From Polytrichum commune (lineage: Eukaryota; Streptophyta; Polytrichopsida; Polytrichales; Polytrichaceae): a DNA stretch of 64,000 nucleotides. Shown piece by piece: positions 48,427 to 59,515 of the stretch. The first letter of the stretch is position 1, and each line of letters begins with the position of its first letter. Location: the NCBI GenBank assembly GCA_950295325.1, contig OX485806.1:17172001-17236000 (forward strand), given 5' to 3'. The notes under the pieces were generated by a model. The model was not told where the DNA came from and searched no databases. It saw only the letters and a list, made by a program, of their open reading frames with translations. The position numbers and the translations under genes are program-made.

Positions 48427-49982
48427 GAAAAAACTGGGGGTTACCCAACATCGGATGCGGAGGCCGAAGGGCGGAGCCCCTGCCAAAATTACAAAACTTA
48501 GGGAATCATGGTCAGCTGAGGTTCCTCGGTTGATTGAGATGCAAGCTGCCACGGCAATGTGGGAGAAGGGAGATTACCCATGGCTGCAAAATCCTTCGGA
48601 GGCCTGGCAGCATGAAGGAGGGCGCACAGTGGACTCAAACTAAAGAATTCGGGGGCTGCTGCTAACCTAGGTAATGTGGCGACTGCTTTGAGTGACCGCC
48701 AACACTGAGGTTGGATCCTCTGTATCCAGGCTGGAGGTGAGGTGAAAACAGCGTTGGAGAGGCAAGGGAGTTGCGCCGCACAGGCAAGCGGCATGGACAA
48801 TCTGGGTCAAAAACGTGTAGGTCACCTGGGGTGAGCTAACCTCATGATTTGGCACACTGGTGTGGGTCAATCGCAATGTGGCAGAAATGCCAGAATGCGC
48901 AGCATTAACCGTGGGACATAATTACATTTGAATCTGCTGGATTCCATCAGGGGCCGGGTCTCAAGTCAGCATTTTTCTGGTCCGATTGTCGAGGTTGTTG
49001 TGGCCCTCGTTGCTGCTAGTAGGGTGAATCAATCGCAACATTGCTGCTGCCGGGAGGAGCCAAGGAAGTGCCGAGGATTCAAAGAATGCTGCTGCCGGGA
49101 GGAGCTAAGGAAGTGCCGAGGATTCGGAGAATGTTGCTAGGAGCCAAACGAGTGTCTAGGAGCGCAGTCAGTTCGGGTTAGGTGGTAGAGGTTGCAACCT
49201 TGGCCGAGGAGAGAAGAGCCAGGACTCGTTGCCGATGGGCCACATGGCAGCCACGTTGGAGGGGTGCAACGAAGTATGGCGAGGAGTCACACAGGGTATC
49301 GGCACTAGACACCAAAGCTCAAGTACTAGAGGCTCGGGGGGGGGGGGGGCAGTGTGTTAAAAAGTTAAGGACATAGGTGCGAACAACCACTATTTTATAG
49401 GGGGGTATTACTTTCAATTCTCTTCTTTTTTTCACATGCTATCATTATGTAAATTTCTACTTTGGGTTAATAGAAAAATGGCTTGCATTACTTATAATTC
49501 CAAATTACCTATTATTCCATACCCTATAGTACTTTAAAGATGTCCAATGCCATTTCTGATACCCCATATTACTCTTAAGTCCATTTATAAATTTTAGCCC
49601 CCATGTTTTTAAAATACCCTATCATTTGTTCGCACGTATATTGCTACTCCAACCAATGACTACCCCCCCCCCCCGAGACTAGAGGGGGGTTGCCACATTA
49701 AGACAGTAGGAGGTTGGGGATTAATAATGGGATCTTACTAGGGGTATTGAGTAGGGATTTATTTAGTGTAGGGCATTTGAATAATGTGAGCACAGTGTTT
49801 ATCAACACTTGTAAGTGGTGAGAGCATTGTTGGATGCTCATGATCACCGTATTCTAATGTCAAACTGGATAAAAGGGTTGTGATTCAAGTTTCCAAGGGT
49901 GAAGTTGAATTGTTAGAGTTAATGGGGGCCATGGGCCTTCACCCGGACTAAGACGCATAAGGGTGGAGGTTTATGGCTCACA
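47994..49982 (+). mobile_element. Solo LTR C (1989 bp)
   Basis: Starts TGTGAGCCCAATG, ends ATGGCTCACA (TG..CA within an 8-bp inverted repeat TGTGAGCC/GGCTCACA). A perfect 5-bp target duplication CATAT lies at 47989-47993 and 49983-49987. The 3' motif CACCCGGACTAAGACGC is shared with LTRs A and B. The interior holds a (TC)n microsatellite (48375-48423), a GC-rich block (48430-49360) that creates spurious frames of up to 100 codons, a short repeated CTGCTGCCGGGAGGAGC unit (49043, 49090) and G14 and C12 homopolymers. No gag or pol. Confidence 0.85.
48375..48423 (+). repeat. (TC)n microsatellite, ~24 units
   Basis: An uninterrupted TC dinucleotide run of about 49 bp inside solo LTR C. Length differences from other LTR copies would make it polymorphic. 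Confidence 0.95.
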
Positions 49983-49987
49983 CATAT

Positions 49988-51315
49988 CTCAACTAAAATA
50001 TTTGACTAGATGGTCGGTTATCAATGTCCACCACCTACTTAATATACGTAGACCAATATGATATTTAAGGGCCACGTGAACTCATTCGAGGTGACTACAT
50101 AAACTCATCCACAAAAAAGTTGAAAATGCAAAAACCATTCTACAATCCAAAAAAATCATTCCACTCTAGAGTTGACATCAAAACCCTAAAATTGATTTAG
50201 CGGGGTCGAGTTGAAATGATGTGCAGGGGGACTTGTTCTAAATCGAGTCCCTCTATCCACGATCAATGAATCACATAGACACCATGAACCCCAACGCCAT
50301 ATTGAAGAAACCGAAAAAGTGCCCAATGATGGCGCTACTTAGACAAAGCTCCGCCTCATCTTTTGAGCCAACCGGTTGCTTAACCAAATACATTCATGTC
50401 CATAAATCATCCGAGGGTGTGGAAGTTATCTATATGACTTTTAATGGTGTCCATATATAAACCAACTTAATGCAACCCACTTTCGAGGGTTAGTATCTTG
50501 AGCCCGTCCTTTTGTGGGAGGCCGGATTGCTTTTGGCATCAATAATATGAATACACAATAATGATGCCTCCCTTCCTAGTCAAGGCTTTGATGAAGTATC
50601 CTTTACAAAAGCTGACCAAGCGCATGTAACTCTCTCAAGCTCCTTATCCATCACCACTCCTTTCCTTTCCTTAGCAACAGCAGCAGGCACCCATGCAAAA
50701 TGACATGTGAGGGTTCATTAGTTGGCAACTATGATTTAGTCCGCATGTGAACTTGTGGCCACATTGCACCTATATATGTATAAATGTATATCTCCATCCG
50801 AGCGGATTGAATGTGGGCATTGTATGTTGTTTGGATTAGTAGGTGACTAAGAAATGATGTCAAGCTATGGCTACCTCGCGAGGCTCTATTCATAGCCAAG
50901 CTTTTAGTGTGCCTTATGTGGAGCACATGTAATACACAAATAATTTATGTAAGCGTGGACAAAAACCACTTGTCCAACAATAATGATGCACTTGAGAGCG
51001 AGTATGTTTTGCGCCGTCGAGGCACATGCATTCATAAACAAATCGTTTGGGAGAAGACGTTAGAAGAATATGATGGAAATCTTAATCATGTATGCTTTGC
51101 GCTGTATTGTAGACATGCCTTTTTCATAAATGGCAGGTAGTGTGCTTTCAGCTAGGAATGTGTTTGCTATAAGAGATGCAGTACACGTCCAAGACAAGTT
51201 TCGGTCACTTTTCATTGTCGATCATAGGGTGTGCTGATAGAATTGCACACGTGCAATTCTATTTATTTTTTAAACATCATGCATGAGATGGAGTTACTTA
51301 ATGCTTGGTTATATA
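49988..51315. other. Anonymous sequence
   Basis: No supported gene. Frames are at most 77 codons without motifs. Confidence 0.45.
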
Positions 51316-51969
51316 CAGTAATCTACCGCTTGAGTACGCACCCGTTTAGGTACGCGTCCCGGTTGAGTGCGCAATTCTTTTGGCCAAAGTCAAGGTTCGT
51401 ACTTTATTGTTTGAACGTGTCATGCAGAGTCATTTGCTGTGAATGCATGAATTTTTGCGCTTGACATTCAATGTCAGTTTATTAACGTTTTGCTAAAATG
51501 TCTCAAATGATCGTCCCAATTCATCATACATCCATCCAACTTCCGTTTGAACATCGGAGCAAAGCAATTGGTCATTGATGCCAAGGATAGTGTTTTGTAG
51601 AGCTTCAAAGCCTTTGAAGTCGGTAGCACTTTCAAATTCGGCAAATGTCTCGATAGGCTGGATTTCGTCATCGATAGGTGGTTCTTCTTCAATTCGCATC
51701 ATTTCCATAACTTTCCGGATGACGGCTTCACTGACTTCGTACTCCCACCCCAGCGCCCGCTTGCTCGGCGCATTTGGCTTGCTCAACTTTGCAATGATTC
51801 CACATCATTGGGCTTCAGTCAAGCGGATTGCCTAAAGTTTCATCCGTTTCGCGTTGCAATTCATCGAATCAGAAGGTCTAGAAAGCGATATGAGTAAAGT
51901 ACGCACCTACCAACTAAGTGCGCACCAACAACTCCGGTTCAAAGCACGTACTTAAGCGGGAGATTACTG
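51316..51969 (-). mobile_element. Internally deleted pogo/Tigger-like element (654 bp)
   Basis: Termini CAGTAATCTACCGCTTGAGT and its inverse ..ACTTAAGCGGGAGATTACTG are flanked by TA on both sides (51314-51315 and 51970-51971). GTACGCAC-type motifs repeat within both ends. The interior encodes, on the minus strand, a transposase N-terminus fused to a C-terminal piece (51474-51875). The catalytic DDE region is absent, so the element is non-autonomous. Confidence 0.82.
51474..51875 (-). pseudogene. pogo/Tigger transposase remnant (HTH joined to C-terminus)
   Basis: From 51875 downward the frame reads AKRMKL, stop, AIRLTEAQ, stop, CGIIAKLSKPNAPSKRA..YEVSEAVIRKV. This has the shape of the psq/CENP-B N-terminal helix-turn-helix that opens Tigger-type transposases. 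It runs straight into an acidic segment (EEEPPIDDEIQPIETFAEFE) and a helical end typical of their C-termini. The ~300-residue DDE domain expected between them is missing. At 51786-51493 the frame is open for 97 codons. Confidence 0.65.
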
Positions 51970-51971
51970 TA

Positions 51972-53239
51972 ATACATAACACCGTTAAGCTTGTTATGGG
52001 ATCATTGCATATAAAGAACTATATTTATTATTTATTAAAATATATATACTATTTAATTATTATTATTAAAACAACAAAAAAACAAAAAAAACACACATTG
52101 CATCAAGAGTTTCTAACGGGTCGTTTCCATACACATTCATGTTGAATTCAGCTAACTTGGGGCACTGATTTATGGTATATTTATAATAACCGAGCTCTTG
52201 ATCCTACAAAAACAGTCTGACACTTTTGAAAAGATGTTCAGTCCCCTTTTCCCCATTTTCACTTTGTGAAAATAAGTCCGGTAAATTATACAGCAGCTCT
52301 TTACCATAAACTTAGAAAACATTTATGAGTAAATAGGCTCAGTGTGTGACTTTTGAGAAAAATGTCATGAGATATTGGTGGGGATAGGCTTGGTGTAAAC
52401 TTATAGAAGTTGGTAAAAGATGATGCCATACGAGTATCTAATTGGAGTCTCCAATTATGCCATGCGCATAACACCCCACTATCCTAAGTATCAATGGGAT
52501 TTGGATCGGGGACCTATTCTTTCCTAAGTTATTTGACTCTTCTTTCTTACACACTACACAAATCACATCTTAAATATTATATACTCTAGGTGTAAGTAAG
52601 GTAGATGGGTCTTAAATTGTTACCCTTTTAATCAGTCCACTTCTTCTAGGATATGAAACACACAATTAGTATAAGATGGTTACCAAATCTAAATCAAGGT
52701 CATAGCCACTTCCTCATGAGTTTCAAAGCTCATATGTATATCTTAATCATTTTTCAAAGCAAAGAATCTCATGCTCATTAATTAGTCATATAGGCCACTT
52801 GTGTTAGCAATTGAACTTAGGATGTTGAATACATTTTTGAGCTCATAGTCCAATGATCAATCCCATTGTATCACATGTCTATTTTTTTTATGTATGTTTC
52901 ATAGCCACAAGCATTGCCATAAACGTCTCAATTACATGTGTCCAATTAAAAAGAGCAAGCACAAAAATCCACATGTAATTTATAGATTTTCCACATTTGA
53001 AATTAATATTGGACTATGCCCAACTAACTGTTAGAAATTACTTCTATTGAGTGTATCAAGAATCATTACTCTATGAACAAATATGTTGAAAAACGGATTA
53101 TTGAATGTAATGACTTGCACAAACCATGAAGGGCATACAATAATTGCCACATGCCAAGGAAATTGAAAGTCTAATAATGTGGTTCAAAGAAAAATTGTGA
53201 ATCATTCATGGGCAAATTGTTGATGTTGAAGTTAGAAAC
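51972..53239. other. AT-rich anonymous sequence
   Basis: No supported gene. Around 52800-52870, GCAATTGAACTTAGGATG on the minus strand gives a faint B-box-like match, not enough for a SINE call. Confidence 0.45.
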
Positions 53240-53930
53240 AAAAGGCTTATCTTTCATATATATAAAGAAAATTTTAATCTGTGAGAGTTATTGGTTGTAT
53301 CGGTAGTTCTTGCAAGAGGAACTTGCACAAAAGTTGGAGGTAGCATTAAGGGTTAACATGTAGTTTTTCACTTGTACAGAAACTTTACTTTATGAAGATA
53401 ATTTCACTTTGAAATTTCATGCACAAATTTTTTTCACAAAAACTAGAGGTAACATAAAGATTTTTTTGTTCCATAAAAAAAACCAAATATGCTATGAGGG
53501 TTATAGATAGACTGCAACTTTATGCATGAGTAACTTAGTACTCAATAGTTGGTATAACATGAAGGGCATGGTTTCACAAAGAAAGAAAATTTACTCTATG
53601 AGAGTTTTGGGATCTAGATTGTAAATTCAAACATGAGTAACTTTCATGGAAGTTTGAGGTAACATAATCATTTATCCCATGGAGGTTATGGGGAGGTTAT
53701 GGGATCAATGGTAAATTCATTCATGAGTAACTTACACAAAAGTTGGAGCTACTAAAAGACTCTTTTGTCACATAGGAATCAAATTTACCCTATGAGGGTG
53801 TTAAAATAAAATGTAAATTAACGCATGTGTGACTTACACAAAAGTTAGAGATTACATGGAAGGCTTCCTTTTCATATGAAAAAAAAATTACTCTGTGAGG
53901 GTTATGGGATAAACTTAGAACTTGCATAAC
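53240..53930 (+). repeat. Diverged tandem repeat, ~6 units of about 80-120 bp
   Basis: The series TTTACTCTRTGAGRGTTATGGG..GTAAATTCA..CATGAGTAACTTACACAAAAGTTGGAG..AACATGAAGG recurs near 53274, 53490, 53590, 53671, 53789 and 53886 with heavy decay. The series is interrupted at 53934 by a foldback element, and related phrases resume at 54110-54260. Confidence 0.7.
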
Positions 53931-53933
53931 ATT

Positions 53934-54080
53934 ATTAAGCAGTGTGTGTTCATTCATGTGGACCCCGAGAATATAACCATGGGATGCCGTAGCTAGTGCA
54001 CATTCAGGCCCAATTTGCACTAGTTGTAGCATCCCATGGTTAACTTTTTGGGGCTCACATGAACAAATGCACTGCTTAAT
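53934..54080. mobile_element. Foldback MITE (147 bp)
   Basis: Arms begin ATTAAGCAGTG and end CACTGCTTAAT. Pairing runs about 65 bp (TTCATGTG, AACCATGGGATGC, CTAGTGCA) with a small loop. It interrupts the tandem repeat of 53240-54260. The target duplication is ambiguous because the flanks are AT-rich. Confidence 0.8.
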
Positions 54081-55210
54081 TTAATGTTACGTGAACACGT
54101 GAATAACCTAAGGGTAATTCCACAAAAAGTCAAAGCCAACATAGAGAGGGTTTTTTTTTCCATAAACAAGGTAGTTCAAGTGACTTAATAAATGAAAAAT
54201 AGGTGTACAACTTTTCCCTTGGGAGTAAACAAACTAAAAAAAATTCTCTGAGAGCCTATGGAATTGGTTACCAAATTATAAAGTCACTAAAATCCAAAAT
54301 CAGATGTTGATTAGAGGTTGGAATGGGTTGAACAACCACTAGAGTTTAAACTTTGGCGTTGGAAAGAAGCTCAAATCAACGTGTTTGTTGTATCAACGGG
54401 TTGCGTTGATTGAAGTGGTTGAGAGGTCCATTGTTGTTGATAGCCCCCCCCCCCCCCTCTTCCTAGTAGTGTCAGTCAATGAATATAGAACAGTTCGTTG
54501 TGTTTACACCTTCCTAATGGTTGGGTTTACATAGAAACCACGAATGCTTGGCAAAATAAAAGTGTGACATACAAACATACCTCTCATCTATCCAACATAA
54601 AAACTTGAGCCCCTAAAGGTTGGTGACTACTCCATCTACCTCCCCCCCCCCCCCCCCCAATGGTTTTGGATAATCTACCCATGAAACTTTGAACCCTTAT
54701 AACTTTTGGATACAAAAGTCAAAGAAGACATACTTTGGTGCGTTGGAATTGCCTTTCAATTGCTAACAAGAGGAACTTTAGTTTCTTTCAACCTAATACT
54801 ACTATCTTTGCTCAGCCCTTAAATTATCGGTCTAGGTACCTTACCTTTTATTCCACTTGCCTTCAGATTTCTCAACCAGTTTCATCGTCACATGGTTCAT
54901 GCACTTGATAAAACATCCCGCATCCAGAATTGATCAGTGGAGCTTGAAGACATGAATTAGCTCAATTTGCATGTCCAAATTTTGCATCAGATTGATTCCT
55001 CTCGCTCAGGGGAAAACTGCACCATTCATGAGGCCAAGACAAATCCCAACCCTAATTTTGACTTTACGCATCTCTAAATTTTAACATTCTATCAACACGC
55101 TTTAAATGGGCGCATTAGCCTCAGGGATTAGGGCTTTACGCCTGCCCCATGATTTAGATTCTACAAGTCACAATTGGCTGCCCTAATGCACAGGGAGACC
55201 CGACCACTGC

Positions 55211-55535
55211 AACTAAATAGTCCTATTTCTATGGGCCACAGTAATTTTCCAGTGTGTCCACACTAATTCTCATGATGAGAATTAGCGTGGGTCACAATAA
55301 TCAATTTTGTAGAAGATTAATGTGGGTGATTTCTGGATTGTGTACTACTTTTGATATGAGGTGATTGTTCTATTTCATGCAAGGTGTTCGTCAAAAGCCT
55401 TCATGAAGACTTAGGGGAAGACGTAGGGTCTGGAACTCACGATAATTAACTCACCTTGACTTTAAAATTAGTGTGGCCCACACTAATTGTCTCCATGCTA
55501 ATTTTTCACCCACGCTAATAGGACTATTTAGTGTA
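55211..55535. mobile_element. CACTA-like MITE copy 1 (~325 bp)
   Basis: AACTAAATAGTCCTATT at the left and AATAGGACTATTTAGTG at the right are inverted copies. TGGGCCACAGTAATTTTCC and CTAATTTTTCACCCACG pair further in. The ends resemble CACTAAATAGTCC (left C eroded) and the sequence is closely related to 62197-62548. Confidence 0.7.
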
Positions 55536-55671
55536 GTTACAAATGAACCAATTGAGTTTGAGGAAATCCAGTTGAAGTTCAAGACTTCATGAAAATTACT
55601 GATCAATCTACAAGATTGTCTAGAATATATCGCAAATGATTAAAGAAGAACCGAAAGATCACATTCTATAA

Positions 55672-55836
55672 CAGAACATTACTCAACACCCACTATATGT
55701 TTGGTGGTCTCTCGGAATATAATAGTCATATGCTCAAAAAGTTGAGCATGAGATTGTTACATTTGATTTTTGAACACCTAATTGTTACATTTTGAAGGCC
55801 CACTAAAAAAAATAGTGGGTGTTGAGTAATGTTATG
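55672..55836. repeat. Inverted-repeat insertion with perfect 20-bp arms
   Basis: CATTACTCAACACCCACTAT at 55677-55696 is the exact reverse complement of 55812-55831. The loop is about 115 bp. The homologous region near 63655-63675 appears to lack it, giving an approximate empty site. Confidence 0.8.
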
Positions 55837-55953
55837 AACTGGATGGACTTAGAAACACTAGGATCTTGACCGATTATGTCCAAAAATCTCTTGAATGTTG
55901 GGTTGCCCATTGGCAAGTTTTAAATCTCAACTTCTTCATAACTTGCCCTCAAA

Positions 55954-58900
55954 TATTTGGGAGGATTGGATAGGCAACGATGGCCGGAACTCCAGAGCAG
56001 CAGAAAGCCCAACCATGAACACCATCAAACGCCGAACTTCGATATCCACCGAACACAACAGCCCAAGGCAAACAACACCCACACTAGATCTGGACAAGAG
56101 TTGCAGCGCACACTATAGCAGCGGCGGCAGAGAAGAAAGAAGAAGAGAAAAAACATTCAAACTTTGAGGAACCAAGGACAACATCCGACACAACATTTAG
56201 AAGGCATCACGGAAGCAAGCTTCCAAACCACCACCATGTATTCTTAATAGTGATATGCACACTGTTTAGTCTCAATCAGGCGGAGCATCCAAAAGCCAAC
56301 CCTAAATGCACTGTGGCTAGAATCCCCCCTAACTGCGCACTAGATCTAAACCAGAGTCTTCCGCACCCGCCACAGGAACCGAACAGGGGAGAACCGCAAA
56401 TATGGAACAGACACAGCCGACGTAAGGCCCCTGCAACCAGCCACAACCGCCAGCCACCCCCACACACATGAAACACCAACTCCGAACACAACAAATCCAC
56501 ATGCAACACCAACAACAAACACGAGTTAGAAGCTGCACCGAACACACCTAGGTACCACAAAACCCTATCTCTCAGCAACACATCTAGGCCTTTCAAACAT
56601 CAACTCAAAGATCCTCGGACCCACACGATACTTTCACACAAAGCCACCACACAACATGGCACACAAATACCACACAAAGATTCATACAGAACTCCCACAC
56701 ACAGCAACATCACAAAATATGCCAAACTAAGAAACAAGCTCACCTGCAATGGCCACCCGCCGACCACCTCGTACCGCCGATCACCCACCAGCCGCCAGCG
56801 CACCAAACAACTACACACAACCACCCCTGCCCTCAACCACACACACAAGCCCACTCCGCATATCCCCAAAAACAATGCGACAACCCATCCAAGCTCAAAC
56901 AGCCAACCACAACACGCCCGCACCCGCAACCCACCTACATCGAAACACTGCGAAACCCTAACCCTCAACACCACACCTCGGCCCTTCAGAAATCAAATCA
57001 AATATTCTCAAACATACACAATACCCTCACACAAAGCCGCCCCACAACAGTGCCGACAGATATCGTACAAAGCTCCATACAGAAATCCAACACACACCAA
57101 CACCACAAAACATACAAAGCAACGAAATAAACTTACTAGTAGCGGACATCCACCGCACACCTCGTATCGTTGATCGCCCACCAACCACCAGATAACCAAG
57201 AAGACACACAAAGTCACCCCCGCCCCCAACCCCACACACAGGCCTCTCCCGCCGACCCACAAAAACAATGCGACAATCCAACCAAGCCCAACCATCCAAC
57301 CACAACATACCCGCACTCACAACCCACCTTTAACGAAATGCACACATCACCGCATACAAACAGACGACAGACGACACCTCAACAATGACACACCCATAAC
57401 CTACACAACCTACACAAATCTCACGCCGGTGACACCCACATGTCGCCAACAGACAGCTAACACACCACACACCGCCGAAAGACCCCCACACACAAACACT
57501 CACTTTAGAATGTGCACACCCCTACATAACAACGCAACCAACACACTTAACATCATTCCTCCCTCTCCTCTCGCACAACACCCCCGCACCACATTCAATT
57601 CTCATAGCCCTCTCTCCACACTCACACATCCAACTCCCCTCCACTCGCTGCACCTCCTACTCACCTTCACTCCCCTCCTACTCACTCCACTCTAGGCCCC
57701 GCAAGAAGTTGATCCCACGACACTCAACACTGGTCAACTGCGAATTTGGCATCAGGACACACCGCGACCGAAGAGGCAACAACGACACAACGGGAAGAAG
57801 GGACATGAGTAATGAAGCAACGACTAGCCCAACACCAACCAAAAATCAAAGACAACCCACCCCCTCAAAGGCTGCACAACTCCGACCGCTTCAACCCGCC
57901 GCACTCCCAGCACGCACGGCACCTGCCACATACACCACAACCTGCATCAACACCCACAGGACCAATACCGTCATCAACACAGACAATCCGCCACACCAAA
58001 AACAAGAGGTAAGCTCTGATCCCCCCCACCTGCATTCCACTCTTAGCATACCAAACAACACACTCACCACATGTTTCGGCACATGCAGAAAATCCGAAAG
58101 CAAACAACAAAGAAGAACCGAACATCGAAACAACACCACACCAACCCCGCACAACCCCTGCATCACCAAACAGGACCCCGAACATTCCCAACGAGGCGCC
58201 ACCAACATACCCGGAGAGACTGACACCACCAACAAAGACGATGACAACAACCACAAGCAACCTACAGGTGTGATCACAAGCACCAACACCAAACACACAA
58301 CAAAGCCGCAACCGAACAACCCCAATTACCGAACCAGCGAAGAAGTCCCTAGCCTACATCGACCCCGCAAGCAAGCCACAAGACACACAACGTCCAACCC
58401 ATGACACCACTGCCAAGCGCTAGCGAGGATACTGAGAGCCATCCCTCAACGGTCACCAACGTCTATAGGAGCTAGTACGACCCGCCCCCTAACCACCATG
58501 TCACAAGACAACCGTCAATCAACAACCACGTTCACTGATCAATACCATGAATTTTGGCAGCAGGTACAAGCCCAACCACCAAACCCATACAACTCACAAC
58601 CCTCTCATCAACTGCCCCCGCTCACATGCACTCGACACTAACGAAGACCTAGACATGGACGCCCAACTAGAGAATGTGTCACCGGAGTGGGGGGGGGGAG
58701 CTCCTTACCAATATCATCCGAACGACACTCAAAGGATTTGTCACACAAATCAACACGCATCGCCGATAGCACACCACCAACACTGCTATACCGTAACCAA
58801 TGTCGACCTCAACATCCCAAAGACCAACATCAAAAACCTCATGAAAAACATACATCAAAATGCCATTAAATATCTAACCTATCTCATACTCAACAAAAGG

Positions 58901-59040
58901 AAACTTGACAACAAACAAACCACCATTGCACCCCCTTAAAATGGGAATAAAATACCACGACTTGTAATGGTAAGCATTTGGGTAACATGCTCACATTCAT
59001 GCCGGTACAATGTACGGGCGTATTTTTTTCTTTTCTTTTC
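55954..59040 (+). mobile_element. A+C-skewed 3.1-kb insertion bounded by 15-bp direct repeats
   Basis: Identical TAACTTGCCCTCAAA lies at 55939-55953 and 59041-59055. Between about 55980 and 58935 the plus strand is overwhelmingly A and C, with G and especially T depleted, and the skew ends close to both repeats. The right end is a TTTTTTTCTTTTCTTTTC tract. A 15-bp duplication plus a simple tail points to LINE-machinery insertion (inference). Two ~390-bp segments (56598-56990 and 57000-57340) are diverged tandem copies. Frames of up to 231 codons (57709-58404) are Thr/Pro/Asn/His-rich, as the composition alone predicts. A short frame from ATG at 58499 (MSQDNRQSTTTF..HEFWQQ) and NVDLNIPKTNIKNLMKNIH at 58800-58860 look more protein-like, but I recognise neither. 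Confidence 0.6.
56598..57340 (+). repeat. Two diverged tandem units of ~390 bp inside the A+C-rich insertion
   Basis: Ordered landmarks repeat: CTAGGCCTTTCAAACATCAA / CTCGGCCCTTCAGAAATCAA; CACACAAAGCCACC / CACACAAAGCCGCC; CACCTCGTACCGCCGATC / CACCTCGTATCGTTGATC; AAAACAATGCGACAA in both; ACCCGCAACCCACCT / ACTCACAACCCACCT. Identity is moderate, so the duplication is not recent. Confidence 0.8.
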
Positions 59041-59055
59041 TAACTTGCCCTCAAA

Positions 59056-59515
59056 GAGGGCTCGTTCTATTTCTACAAAGTTCATGTATGATGAAGGTGA
59101 CATATTGCCAGGTGGCATATTCTTCAAACTTAATGTATTTTGATGTTGGTTTTTTTGTCCTTCTATAATATAAGTAAATTTTAATGATTAAATGATTAAA
59201 TAATTGAATAAAATTCCTTCATATCTTAATCAGTCTAGTTCAAAATTATCCTTGAACTCATTTAATCTTTTGGCATAGTAGATCACGACCATGAAAAAGT
59301 CCTATTAGCATGGGCTGCCATTTGAAGTTTAGGCATTTTTATAGTATTTTATTGAGCATAATATATTTCAAATCGAAGAATATAAATATGCACATCAAAA
59401 AACATGATATAACCTAGTGGATGAAACATGATAGTGTTAGTAAAAAAAAACATTATAGCAACACATAACTCCAAATACTAGTCCACACTAATAGGACTAT
59501 TTAGAGAATTACTAT
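59056..59515. other. AT-rich anonymous sequence
   Basis: No gene. CACACTAATAGGACTATTTAG near 59484 is a fragment of the CACTA-like MITE right end. Confidence 0.5.

Larger units (their letters stand above)
54566..55905. repeat. Large nested copy of the CATCCAACAT repeat family
   Basis: The left end ACCTCTCATCTATCCAACATA matches other copies at 11529 and 61367, and the right part (55540-55670, 55836-55900) matches 63550-63690. Between them lie poly(C), anonymous DNA, a CACTA-like MITE (55211-55535) and an inverted-repeat insertion (55672-55836). The right terminus near 55890-55905 (GAATGTTGGGTTG) is eroded, so the outer boundary is uncertain. Confidence 0.5.

Noticed and set aside
48265-48800. 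Frames of 95-100 codons around the (TC)n tract
   Set aside because: The Arg-Glu and Leu-Ser repeats come from the microsatellite, and the remainder is GC-rich LTR sequence.
56600-56974. 124-codon minus-strand frame rich in Cys, Val, Gly and Trp
   Set aside because: It is the complement of A+C-rich DNA. The apparent membrane-protein look comes from T/G-rich codons, and the same frame is repeated in the next tandem unit with stops elsewhere.
57709-58404. 231-codon plus-strand frame in the A+C-rich block
   Set aside because: Stops need T. With T almost absent, long frames are expected on both strands (148- and 144-codon minus frames overlap it). The product is low-complexity Thr/Pro/Asn/His with no motif.
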